A stretch of DNA of 9,492 nt, from assembly GCA_009926705.1 (NCBI GenBank), contig RFOJ01000024.1:1-9492 (forward strand), in the 5' to 3' direction. The notes under the pieces are model-generated. The model was not told the origin of the DNA. It was given only the letters and a program-made list of their open reading frames with translations, and made no database searches. Source of the DNA: Acidimicrobiia bacterium. GTDB lineage: Bacteria; Actinomycetota; Acidimicrobiia; Acidimicrobiales; Ilumatobacteraceae. Below, in pieces: positions 1 through 6,206 of the stretch; position 1 is the stretch's first letter; each line of letters begins with the position of its first letter. The translations under genes were made by a program, and so were the position numbers.

Positions 1-201
1 GGCGAACTCCATGCCCGGGATGTCGTGCGCCGTCGGGAACGGGTTCGGGTAGAACCCACGACGCTGCAACAAGTCGGCACGATTCAGCGCGGTGGCGTGC
101 ACACGCACGAGCACTTCATCCGCCGCTGGTGTCGGCACTGGCACGTCGGTGACGCGCAATACCTCTGGCTCACCAAACTCGGTGAGCACGACAGCGCGCA
201 T
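1..201 (-). CDS. NADPH:quinone oxidoreductase-like MDR family protein (N-terminal part)
   Basis: Only the first 67 residues are present; the gene continues past the left edge. The protein begins [17 protein letters not shown], then has PTPAADEVLVRVHATALNRA and DIPGMEFA. These match the GroES-like N-terminal domain of zinc-independent quinone oxidoreductases of the medium-chain dehydrogenase/reductase superfamily, where the segment LNRADLLQRRG followed by a PGxE motif is typical. By family knowledge it would reduce quinones or other activated carbonyl compounds with NADPH in the cytoplasm; the substrate cannot be told from this fragment. The ATG start at 201 shares one base with the TGA stop of icd (TGATG), which suggests translational reinitiation and co-transcription with icd. 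It may therefore use the NADPH that icd makes, but that is inference. The nucleotide-binding domain lies outside the window. Confidence 0.85.
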   Translation of the reverse strand, partial: MRAVVLTEFGEPEVLRVTDVPVPTPAADEVLVRVHATALNRADLLQRRGFYPNPFPTAHDIPGMEFA

Positions 202-1421
202 CAGCCCTTCGCCATCTTCTCCTGCAGGCGACGATCGATCGCCGAGAGGAACTCTTCGGTGGTCAACCACTTGGTGTCTTTCGAAATGAGCGCAGCCAAG
301 TCTTTGGTCATCTCGCCGCCTTCGACGGCTTCAATGCACACCTGCTCGAGCTTGTTGGCGAAATCGGTGACCGCCGGCGTGCCGTCGAGCTTGCCGCGGT
401 GCGCGAGGCCGCGCGTCCACGCGAAGATCGACGCGATCGGGTTGGTGCTCGTCTTCTTGCCTTGCTGGTGGTCGCGATAGTGGCGCGTGACGGTGCCGTG
501 CGCCGCCTCGCTCTCCAGCACGCGGCCGTCGGGCGTGGTGAGCACAGAAGTCATGAGGCCGAGCGAACCAAAGCCCTGCGCGACCACGTCTGACTGCACG
601 TCGCCGTCGTAGTTCTTGCAGGCCCACACGTAGCCACCTTCCCAACGAAGCATGCAGGCGACCATGTCGTCGATCAAGCGGTGCTCGTAAGTAAGGCCGG
701 CCTTGTCGAACTCGGCTTTGAATTCTTTCTCGAACACCTCGGCGAAGATGTCTTTGAACTGGCCGTCGTAGGCCTTCAAGATCGTGTTCTTGGTGCTGAG
801 ATACACCGGGTACTTGCGCTGCAAGCCGTAGTTAAACGACGCGCGCGCGAAATTGCGGATGCTCTCGTCGTAGTTGTACATGCCCATGACGACACCGCGA
901 CCCTTGAACTTCGCAATCTCCATCTCGACGGGCTTGCTGCCGTCTTGCGGAACATACGTCATGGTCACCGTGCCAGGGCCAGGAACTTTGTAGTCGGTCG
1001 CGCGGTACTGGTCGCCGTGCGCGTGGCGGCCAATGACGATGGGCTTGTTCCAGTGCGGCACGAGACGCGGCACGTTCTTGATGATGATCGGCTCGCGGAA
1101 CACGACGCCGTCGAGGATGTTGCGGATGGTGCCGTTGGGCGACTTCCACATCTGCTTCAAGTTGAACTCTTTGACGCGCGCCTCATCGGGGGTGATGGTG
1201 GCGCACTTGACGCCCACGCCGTACTTCAAGATGGCGTTGGCCGCGTCGACGGTGACCTGATCACTCGTCTTGTCGCGGTATTCGATGCCGAGGTCGTAGT
1301 AGTCGAGCTCGAGGTCGAGATACGGGAAAATCAAGCGATCCTTGATGAACGCCCAGATGATTCGGGTCATTTCGTCGCCGTCAAGATCGACGACCGGAGT
1401 GTTTACTTTGATTTTTGGCAC
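201..1421 (-). CDS. icd: NADP-dependent isocitrate dehydrogenase, dimeric IDH1-like type
   Basis: The 406-residue protein would convert isocitrate to 2-oxoglutarate and CO2 in the TCA cycle, making NADPH in the cytoplasm. It is full length for the homodimeric, eukaryote-like family (about 405-415 residues). Visible features are DLDGDEMTR near residue 12, the substrate loop SPNGTIRN with Ser94 and Arg100, Arg109, and [10 protein letters not shown] with Arg132 and Tyr139, at the same numbers as in human IDH1. Further on are the metal-binding aspartates Asp251, Asp274 and Asp278, and the NADP-binding stretch HGTVTRH at 308-314. No key residue is missing. The start is GTG at 1421. No Shine-Dalgarno sequence is obvious; a TAGGGT -10 hexamer ends six bases upstream, so the mRNA may be leaderless. 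The quinone-oxidoreductase-like gene follows with a one-base overlap. The acyl-CoA dehydrogenase gene diverges from it. Confidence 0.97.
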   Translation of the reverse strand: MPKIKVNTPVVDLDGDEMTRIIWAFIKDRLIFPYLDLELDYYDLGIEYRDKTSDQVTVDAANAILKYGVGVKCATITPDEARVKEFNLKQMWKSPNGTIRNILDGVVFREPIIIKNVPRLVPHWNKPIVIGRHAHGDQYRATDYKVPGPGTVTMTYVPQDGSKPVEMEIAKFKGRGVVMGMYNYDESIRNFARASFNYGLQRKYPVYLSTKNTILKAYDGQFKDIFAEVFEKEFKAEFDKAGLTYEHRLIDDMVACMLRWEGGYVWACKNYDGDVQSDVVAQGFGSLGLMTSVLTTPDGRVLESEAAHGTVTRHYRDHQQGKKTSTNPIASIFAWTRGLAHRGKLDGTPAVTDFANKLEQVCIEAVEGGEMTKDLAALISKDTKWLTTEEFLSAIDRRLQEKMAKG

Positions 1422-1440
1422 GGATGTACCCTACTTCGGG
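1422..1440. promoter_or_regulatory. Divergent leaderless promoter with overlapping -10 hexamers
   Basis: The spacer between the icd start (GTG at 1421, minus) and the predicted acyl-CoA dehydrogenase start (ATG at 1441, plus) is 19 bases. On the plus strand TACCCT (1427-1432) lies eight bases before the ATG. On the minus strand TAGGGT (1433-1428) lies six bases before the GTG. Both fit the actinobacterial -10 consensus TANNNT, and the two share five base pairs inside the near-palindrome GTACCCTAC. The spacings put both predicted transcription starts at or very near the start codons. No good -35 element is seen for either direction. This is prediction from sequence; no transcription start has been mapped. 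Confidence 0.6.
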
Positions 1441-1460
1441 ATGGACTTCAGCTGGAACAA
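1441..1460 (+). other. Out-of-frame 5' end of the acyl-CoA dehydrogenase gene
   Basis: ATG GAC TTC AGC (1441-1452) encodes MDFS, a very common first tetrapeptide of acyl-CoA dehydrogenases, and it stands eight bases behind a TANNNT hexamer. Read on in this frame, it gives a 32-residue peptide ending at a stop at 1537-1539. The dehydrogenase frame begins one base off. If C1452 is read twice, or if one C was lost from AGCCTG, the product becomes MDFSLEQVLLRKRAREL, a normal family N-terminus. I read this as a one-base deletion, either real or a sequencing error. Confidence 0.65.
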
Positions 1461-2531
1461 GTGTTGCTGCGCAAACGTGCGCGCGAACTTGCCGCCGACG
1501 CCGTCGCTCGTTACGGCAGGGCGAACGACAGCTGGATGAACGGTTACTCCAAAGACTTCTCGCGCGAATTGGGCCGCGAAGGCTTCATCGGTATGACCTG
1601 GCCGTCGGAGCACGGCGGCGGTGGACGACCACCCATCGACCGATTGATCGTCGGCGAGGAGATGATTGCCGCTGGGGCGCCGATTGCCGGCATGTGGTTC
1701 GCTGACCGACAGATGGGGCCGGCGTTGATTGGCTACGGCTCGCGCGAGCAACAAGAGCGCTTCTTGCCCGACATGCTGCGCGGCGACACCACGTGGTGCA
1801 TCGGCATGAGTGAACCGAATGCAGGTAGCGACCTCGCGTCGCTGACCACTTCGGCGGTGCGCGATGGCAACCATTGGGTGATCAACGGCCAGAAAATCTG
1901 GACGAGTTTCGGCGAACTCGCCGACTTTTGTTATCTCATCTGTCGCACGAGCAAAGAAGGCCCGCCGCATGCGGGCATCAGCGAAATCATCGTGCCGATG
2001 GATACTCCGGGCATCGAGGTGCGACCAATCACCGACATGACGACCAACCGCCACTTCTGCGAGGTGTTCTACACCGATGTGCGCGTGCCGGTGGAGAACT
2101 TGGTTGGTGCGGAAGGTGCAGCGTTCAAGCAGACGATGCGCCAGTTAGAGCACGAACGCGGCGGCATCGACCGTCTCGTGTCGAACCGAGCGTTGTATCT
2201 GATGGCGCGAGAGCGGGCCGACACTTCAAACTTGATGGTTCGCGATCAGATTGCGCAGATCGAAATTGGCTACACGCTCGGGCGCATTCTCGTGATTCGC
2301 GAGGTGCTGAAGCAGGCGCCCGCAGGGTTCTCCGCGGCAACGAAGTGCTTCTGCACCGAGCACGAGGCACGAGTCGCGGACTTCGTGTCAAGCGTGTTCG
2401 GGCCGTATGCCACGTTGTGGGACGACGTAACGCAAGGGCTTGCGTATGCGCCGGCGTACACGATTATGGGCGGCACGTCGAACGTGATGCGAAACATTCT
2501 CGGCGAGCGAGTGCTGGGCCTGCCGAAGTAA
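1461..2531 (+). CDS. Acyl-CoA dehydrogenase family protein (FadE-like), 5' end frameshifted
   Basis: This FAD enzyme would introduce the alpha,beta double bond into an acyl-CoA and pass electrons to electron-transfer flavoprotein; the chain length is unknown. Counting from GTG 1461 as residue 1 (356 residues), there is the N-terminal helical part with GFIGMTWPSEHGGGGRP at 41-57. The flavin/substrate beta-domain has WCIGMSEPNAGSDLASL at 112-128 and GQKIWTSFGELADF at 143-156. The C-terminal helical domain ends GGTSNVMRNILGERVLGLPK. The Glu of the YEGT motif used as catalytic base in medium-chain enzymes is absent here (IMGGT). The Glu in LEHERGGIDR (Glu232) sits where isovaleryl-CoA dehydrogenase has its base and is the likely substitute. 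GTG 1461 is only the first usable in-frame start after the lesion; the original start was probably ATG 1441, giving 363 residues. The open frame also runs upstream antisense through icd to 681, which is not coding. If the lesion is real, expression may be low or absent. Confidence 0.88.
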   Translation: MLLRKRARELAADAVARYGRANDSWMNGYSKDFSRELGREGFIGMTWPSEHGGGGRPPIDRLIVGEEMIAAGAPIAGMWFADRQMGPALIGYGSREQQERFLPDMLRGDTTWCIGMSEPNAGSDLASLTTSAVRDGNHWVINGQKIWTSFGELADFCYLICRTSKEGPPHAGISEIIVPMDTPGIEVRPITDMTTNRHFCEVFYTDVRVPVENLVGAEGAAFKQTMRQLEHERGGIDRLVSNRALYLMARERADTSNLMVRDQIAQIEIGYTLGRILVIREVLKQAPAGFSAATKCFCTEHEARVADFVSSVFGPYATLWDDVTQGLAYAPAYTIMGGTSNVMRNILGERVLGLPK

Positions 2532-2547
2532 GCAGCGCGTTACTTCG
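2524..2547. terminator. Bidirectional hairpin containing both convergent stop codons
   Basis: CGAAGTAA (2524-2531) and TTACTTCG (2540-2547) form a perfect 8-bp stem around an 8-base loop, GCAGCGCG. The TAA stops of the acyl-CoA dehydrogenase and of the GH125 gene both lie in the stem, and both genes end in AAG TAA. There is no T-tract on either side, so if it terminates transcription it does so as a U-less hairpin. The genes are only eight bases apart, leaving no other room for a terminator. Confidence 0.5.
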
Positions 2548-3826
2548 CGGCGCGGAGCACGAGGTCGAGCCACGTCATATCGGCCCACGAAAACCACTCG
2601 CGCGTGAATCGCGACGGGTCGTCGACGTGCACCGACTCATGCATGCAGCCCGTGCCGGCGTCGGTGCGCTCGAGCAAGTCGGCGGCGGCGAGCATGTCGT
2701 TCGGGTTGGTCGATGTCATCGCTTCGACTGCGACGGCAATCGGCCACGCGTGATGCTTCGGCGTGTGCTGCGACCCCACGCCACGCAATGCGGTGCCGCT
2801 GAAATACCAAGGATTGCTTGACGAGAGCACGTGCTTGCGTGTCGCGAGATACGCGGGGTCGTCGGCTGCACACACACCGAGATACGGCAGCGAGAGCAGT
2901 GACGGCACATTGGCGTCGTCGCAGTGCAACGCGTTGCCGAGGCCGTCGACTTCGTAGGCATACCCACGGTCGGTGAGCGCGTGGGTGTGGGCGCCCGAGA
3001 TGATGTCGGCGGCGAGCCTGTTGGCGAGGGCGCTGATGTCGGCCCCGGGATGCCAGGCGGCTTGTGCTGCGGCAGGGTTCTGTGTGGCCCCGAGCACAGT
3101 GGGCAGTTTGCGCAACTCGTTAGCGAAGAACAGGTTCGACGGCACGTGGTAGCCGTACACGCATGCGTCGTCGCTCGGACGAAAGCCCGACCACACCATG
3201 CCGGTGTGCGCGACAGGGGCGCCGCGCCCGGCGTGCGACAACGAGTCGTGCGCTACCCCATTGTCGCGCACGAAGACGTACGACTCGGGGTCGTGGCGTT
3301 GCTCACGGGCGGCGAGTCGCATGATGCCGACGACGGCATTTCGAAACATGTCATCGAGATGATCGGTGATGCCGAACACTTCGACGATGCGACGAGCCAA
3401 GTACAGCACACTGGCGAGCGAGTCGAGCTCGAACTTTCGCTCGAACACCCAATCGCTCTGGTGCGGGAAATCTTTGTGCCAGCAGTTTCCGTCGGCTGAC
3501 GAGTTGAACGCGTTGGCATACGGGTCGATGAGCACGTAGCGCACCTGCGCACGCGACACGTCGGCGAGCATGCGACCGACCTGTGGGTTGCGCGAGTGGA
3601 AGAACGGGTTCACCTGCCACGTGGAGTCACGCAGCCACATGGCCGGAATATCACCAGTGATGAGAAACGGAAGGTTGTCGCTCGCGGTCAACAGCGTGCG
3701 CTCGAAAAACCGCTCGACGATGGCCTCGCAACGCTTAAAGCGTTCGGGATTCACGCCGCCACGAAGCCTCGGGAAGATCTCGTTGATCGGCGAGGCCGAC
3801 ATGTAGGGGTTTTCGCGCGTCGCCAC
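2540..3826 (-). CDS. Glycoside hydrolase family 125 (exo-alpha-1,6-mannosidase)
   Basis: The protein of about 428 residues matches GH125 (formerly DUF1237), inverting exo-alpha-1,6-mannosidases that remove mannose from oligosaccharides. Visible family motifs, numbered from GTG 3826, are TGDIPAMWLRDS at about 57-68, PYANAFN at about 102-108, FERKFELDSL at about 128-137, FRPSDD at 215-220, DDANVPSLLSLPYLG at about 303-317, GSQHT at 351-355 and HES near 396-398. The Asp of RPSDD and the Glu of HES (Glu397) are the likely catalytic acid and base by analogy with characterised members. No signal peptide or membrane segment is seen, so it is probably cytoplasmic and may act on imported or self-made mannosides. 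I chose GTG 3826 because a TACCAT hexamer ends nine bases before it. ATG 3802 is the alternative and removes eight residues; neither has a Shine-Dalgarno sequence. The open frame extends to 3943, but that part is Arg/Pro/His-rich and overlaps the divergent gene. Confidence 0.93.
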   Translation of the reverse strand: MATRENPYMSASPINEIFPRLRGGVNPERFKRCEAIVERFFERTLLTASDNLPFLITGDIPAMWLRDSTWQVNPFFHSRNPQVGRMLADVSRAQVRYVLIDPYANAFNSSADGNCWHKDFPHQSDWVFERKFELDSLASVLYLARRIVEVFGITDHLDDMFRNAVVGIMRLAAREQRHDPESYVFVRDNGVAHDSLSHAGRGAPVAHTGMVWSGFRPSDDACVYGYHVPSNLFFANELRKLPTVLGATQNPAAAQAAWHPGADISALANRLAADIISGAHTHALTDRGYAYEVDGLGNALHCDDANVPSLLSLPYLGVCAADDPAYLATRKHVLSSSNPWYFSGTALRGVGSQHTPKHHAWPIAVAVEAMTSTNPNDMLAAADLLERTDAGTGCMHESVHVDDPSRFTREWFSWADMTWLDLVLRAAK

Positions 3827-3835
3827 GATTGGGCG

Positions 3836-3841
3836 ATGGTA
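3836..3841 (-). promoter_or_regulatory. Predicted -10 element for the GH125 gene
   Basis: The minus strand reads TACCAT here, nine bases before the GTG at 3826. It fits TANNNT and would give a leaderless or nearly leaderless transcript. No -35 hexamer is recognisable about 17 bases upstream. The rest of the 101-base spacer to the divergent hydrolase start is GC-rich, and I see no clear operator in it. Confidence 0.4.
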
Positions 3842-3915
3842 GGCGAATCGATGGGGCGCATGGTGCGGGGCGAAGGCCGCGCTGTCGCGGAGCGAGCGCA
3901 CCGCGGGCGCGCAAC

Positions 3916-3921
3916 TAGGTT
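3916..3921 (+). promoter_or_regulatory. Predicted -10 element for the MBL-fold hydrolase gene
   Basis: TAGGTT on the plus strand is followed by six bases and then the GTG start at 3928. This is the spacing expected when transcription begins at the start codon itself. No ribosome binding site is visible, which fits a leaderless mRNA. Confidence 0.5.
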
Positions 3922-3927
3922 TGGCGC

Positions 3928-5235
3928 GTGGCCACGCACCCACTTGAGCTCAGCGACCGAGTGATCGACTCAGGGGTCGTAAACGAACCCGTCAATCGCG
4001 TGAATTCCGACGTGTGGGAACTGGACGACGGCCTTGCCTACGTGGAGAACTTCAGCCACAGCGTGGTGATGAAGGCTGGCGATGCACTCGCCTGCTTCGA
4101 CGCATCGGGTGCCGGCAGCGGCAAGCAAGTGGTGGATGCCATGCGCACGTGGAGCCCGGCTCCCGTCTCGCACCTCGTGTACACCCACGGCCATGCCGAC
4201 CACATCGGCGGCAGTGGAGCATTCATCGCCGACGCCGCAGCGCGCGGAGCGGCGCGACCCACCGTCGTGGGCCACGAGAACGTGCTGGCGCGCATGCAGC
4301 GCTACGAAGACACGTCGGACTGGAACATGCTCATCAACCGCAGACAGTTCGGCGGCATTCGCTCAGAGATGCGCGCACCACTGACGCTCGTGCATGACCC
4401 GACGCGGTTTCTTCCACCCGACACTGCGAAGCCCGACCAGACGTTTGACGACCGACTCGACTTGCGCCTCGGTGATCGCGCAGTGCAACTGCACCACGCG
4501 CGCGGCGAAACCGACGACCACTTGTGGGCGTGGGTGCCGGAGAAGAAGTGGATGTTCACTGGCGACTTCGTGATCTGGAACTTCCCCAACGCAGGCAACC
4601 CGCAGAAGGTGCAGCGCTACGCGTTGGAGTGGGCGCATGCGTTGCGCGCGATGATTGCACAGGGCCCAGAGTTGTTGGTGCCGGCCCACGGCCTGCCGAT
4701 TCGCGGCAAACAGCGCATCGCGGGCGTGCTCGGCGACATTGCCGGCGCGCTCGAAGCGCTCGTGCGACAAGTGCTGGAGATGATGAACGCCGGCGAGACG
4801 CTTGATGCGATCATCCACACCGTGAAGGTGCCTGCTGAGGTGTTGGCGAAGCCGTACTTGCGACCGCTGTACGACGAGCCCGAGTTTGTGGTGCGTGGCA
4901 TCTGGCGCTTGTACGGCGGATGGTGGGACGGTGCAGCATCACGTTTGAAGCCCGCACCCGACGCGGCGCTTGGCACCGAGATTGCATCACTCGCCGGCGG
5001 TGCCGACGTGCTGATTGCGCGCGCGAAAGGTTTGGCCGAAGACGGCGATATTCGCCTCGCATGCCACTTGGCAGACTTCGCTGCGTGGGCGGCACCCGAC
5101 GACCCGACGATTCATACGCGGCGGGCAGAGATTTACAACAAGCGTCGCGATGTTGAGCTATCGCTGATGAGCAAAGGAATTTTCAAGGCCGCCGCGCGCG
5201 AATCTGAAGCGGTGGTCAAGCGGCACCAGCCGTAG
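3928..5235 (+). CDS. Metallo-beta-lactamase-fold hydrolase, alkylsulfatase-like, short form
   Basis: This 435-residue protein has the MBL metal motif HGHADH (His87, His89, Asp91, His92). Further candidate ligands are Glu194 in ARGETDDH, Asp213 in TGDF and His254 in PAHG. The stretch FVVRGIWRLYGGWWDGAASRLKPAP (320-344) closely resembles the start of the dimerisation domain of SdsA1/BDS1-type alkylsulfatases, where a WYDG-type motif is usual. Those enzymes cleave sulfate from linear alkyl sulfates using two zinc ions. They are usually over 600 residues long, with a C-terminal SCP2-like domain that binds the alkyl chain. This protein stops soon after the dimerisation helices, so the lipid-binding domain appears to be missing. 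No secretion signal is seen, whereas characterised alkylsulfatases are often exported. The true substrate is unknown; a sulfate ester or another ester or lactone is possible. The GTG start follows a TAGGTT hexamer, and the gene diverges from GH125. Confidence 0.85.
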   Translation: MATHPLELSDRVIDSGVVNEPVNRVNSDVWELDDGLAYVENFSHSVVMKAGDALACFDASGAGSGKQVVDAMRTWSPAPVSHLVYTHGHADHIGGSGAFIADAAARGAARPTVVGHENVLARMQRYEDTSDWNMLINRRQFGGIRSEMRAPLTLVHDPTRFLPPDTAKPDQTFDDRLDLRLGDRAVQLHHARGETDDHLWAWVPEKKWMFTGDFVIWNFPNAGNPQKVQRYALEWAHALRAMIAQGPELLVPAHGLPIRGKQRIAGVLGDIAGALEALVRQVLEMMNAGETLDAIIHTVKVPAEVLAKPYLRPLYDEPEFVVRGIWRLYGGWWDGAASRLKPAPDAALGTEIASLAGGADVLIARAKGLAEDGDIRLACHLADFAAWAAPDDPTIHTRRAEIYNKRRDVELSLMSKGIFKAAARESEAVVKRHQP

Positions 5236-5244
5236 CGCAGGCAG

Positions 5245-5266
5245 GCGACGCTTAAGCGACGCTTAG
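5245..5266. repeat. 11-bp tandem repeat with internal palindrome between convergent genes
   Basis: Two adjacent 11-base units, GCGACGCTTAA (5245-5255) and GCGACGCTTAG (5256-5266), differ only at the last base. Their junction makes the perfect palindrome CGCTTAAGCG (5249-5258). The second unit contains the TAA stop of the nuclease gene (TTA at 5263-5265 on the plus strand). It fills most of the 27-base gap between two converging genes and may help end transcription, though it lacks a U-tract. Confidence 0.5.
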
Positions 5267-6135
5267 GCGGCGCCGGTGAGCAACGCATGCTCGAGCCCGG
5301 TGGGCTCGTGCACAGCGAATGACTCTTGCTCGAGGAGCGGCGCGGTCATGCGCGTCCAACGACACCAGCCGCAGTTGGGGGCCGAGCGCGGCATGGTGCG
5401 GCGAGTGATCAACTTGACGGCACCGGCAACGAAATGGAGAAACTCTTCGTCGTTGCGCTCAACTTCGACCCACACGGCAGAAGTGCGGTAGGCGTATTGC
5501 TTAACGGGGGCTGACTTCGGCGTCGGCAGCTCGAGCATGCCCTCAGGCGGAAAGCAGACAAGCCCGAGACGCGACACCGGCGCGAGTGGAATGGCCTCGC
5601 CGGCCGGCCGCTCGAGCGCAATCGCATACGCATGCAACTGGCGGCCGTAGAGCGCGGCGGCTTCTTCGTTGGGTGCGGACGTCTTGAAGTCGCACACGCC
5701 GTATCCGGCGCGAGAGAAGCGGAAGATGGTGTCGGTTTCTCCCCCGAACTGCACGCGATACGACGTGCCAGGCAGAGCGATGGCTTCAGACTTCACGCGC
5801 TTGCCGCGCTGGATGGTGCCGGCGGGCAGCGACTTCTTCACTTCTTTGGTGGACCGGCCGACGAACAGTTCTTTCTGCGCATTGTCGAGCGCACCGAACA
5901 CTTTCGGGAACGCCGTCGCGGGACGCGGGCGGCCGTTGTAGTGGTGCCAGAAGCAGGCGGGGCACTCGTCGTGCAAGAACGTGAGCGACGAAGGGCTCAG
6001 TTTGATGATGCCTTCGGCGAGATCGGCCTGGCGTCGTTCGGCGACAGAGGGGCGAGGTTTGCGCGCGGTGGCGGACTGAGAGGTGCAGGTGTGGGTGGTG
6101 GGCTGTGTGGTGGGCTGGCTAGTGAGCGTCGTCAT
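5263..6135 (-). CDS. PD-(D/E)XK nuclease family protein (RecB-like nuclease domain)
   Basis: Counted from ATG 6135 the protein has 290 residues. After a Thr/Gln/Ser-rich disordered N-terminus it shows LSPSSLTFLHDECPACFW (Cys58 and Cys61). It then has GGETD (Asp135), the core DFKTS (Asp149, Lys151), and YGRQLHAYAIALE with Gln166 and Tyr170. Near the end is CGWC (Cys255 and Cys258). The order D…DxK…QLxxY is the RecB-like PD-(D/E)XK nuclease core. The two cysteine pairs flanking it could hold an iron-sulfur cluster or zinc, as the flanking cysteines do in AddB and Cas4, although those use a one-plus-three arrangement. The likely role is DNA repair or nucleic-acid processing, but no partner helicase is present in the window. 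The open frame extends upstream to 6246, but those residues are read through the tRNA gene and are spurious. ATG 6150 is an in-frame alternative start; ATG 6135 has a TATGTT hexamer ten bases upstream. Confidence 0.82.
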   Translation of the reverse strand: MTTLTSQPTTQPTTHTCTSQSATARKPRPSVAERRQADLAEGIIKLSPSSLTFLHDECPACFWHHYNGRPRPATAFPKVFGALDNAQKELFVGRSTKEVKKSLPAGTIQRGKRVKSEAIALPGTSYRVQFGGETDTIFRFSRAGYGVCDFKTSAPNEEAAALYGRQLHAYAIALERPAGEAIPLAPVSRLGLVCFPPEGMLELPTPKSAPVKQYAYRTSAVWVEVERNDEEFLHFVAGAVKLITRRTMPRSAPNCGWCRWTRMTAPLLEQESFAVHEPTGLEHALLTGAA

Positions 6136-6146
6136 CGTGCCCCAGA

Positions 6147-6152
6147 ACATAC
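6147..6152 (-). promoter_or_regulatory. Possible -10 element for the nuclease gene
   Basis: The minus strand reads TATGTT, ending ten bases before ATG 6135. It is compatible with a very short leader. Transcription could instead come by read-through from the tRNA-Val gene just upstream. If the start is ATG 6150, this element lies partly inside the coding region and is meaningless. Confidence 0.3.
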
Positions 6153-6171
6153 GGAAGGGGTGTGGCGGAGT

Positions 6172-6206
6172 CACCACTGCGCTTTGAGCGCGCGATTGCA
6201 GTGGTG
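6172..6206 (-). terminator. Hairpin spanning the tRNA-Val 3' end and trailer
   Basis: CACCACTGC (6206-6198 on the minus strand) pairs perfectly over 9 bp with GCAGTGGTG (6180-6172). The upstream arm includes the ACCA 3' end of the tRNA. A nested stem GCGCT-CAA-AGCGC (6191-6179) can stack on a 7-bp version of the outer stem. No U-tract follows. It may end tRNA transcription or guide 3' processing before the nuclease gene. Confidence 0.45.

Noticed and set aside
681..1460. Open plus-strand frame upstream of the acyl-CoA dehydrogenase that would give a 616-residue fusion
   Set aside because: It runs antisense to a perfectly conserved icd gene, has no domain similarity I recognise and contains Val/Asp/Arg-rich shadow sequence typical of GC-rich antisense frames.
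1431..2054. Minus-strand open frame opposite the acyl-CoA dehydrogenase
   Set aside because: It is antisense to conserved FAD- and substrate-binding motifs and encodes His/Arg/Ala-rich sequence without family resemblance.
2924..3499. Long plus-strand open frame opposite the GH125 gene
   Set aside because: It lies wholly inside a gene with strong family motifs on the other strand, and its translation shows no recognisable domain.
3827..3943. Upstream extension of the GH125 frame to 3943
   Set aside because: It overlaps the start of the divergent hydrolase gene, is compositionally odd (Arg/Pro/His-rich) and is not part of the GH125 domain.
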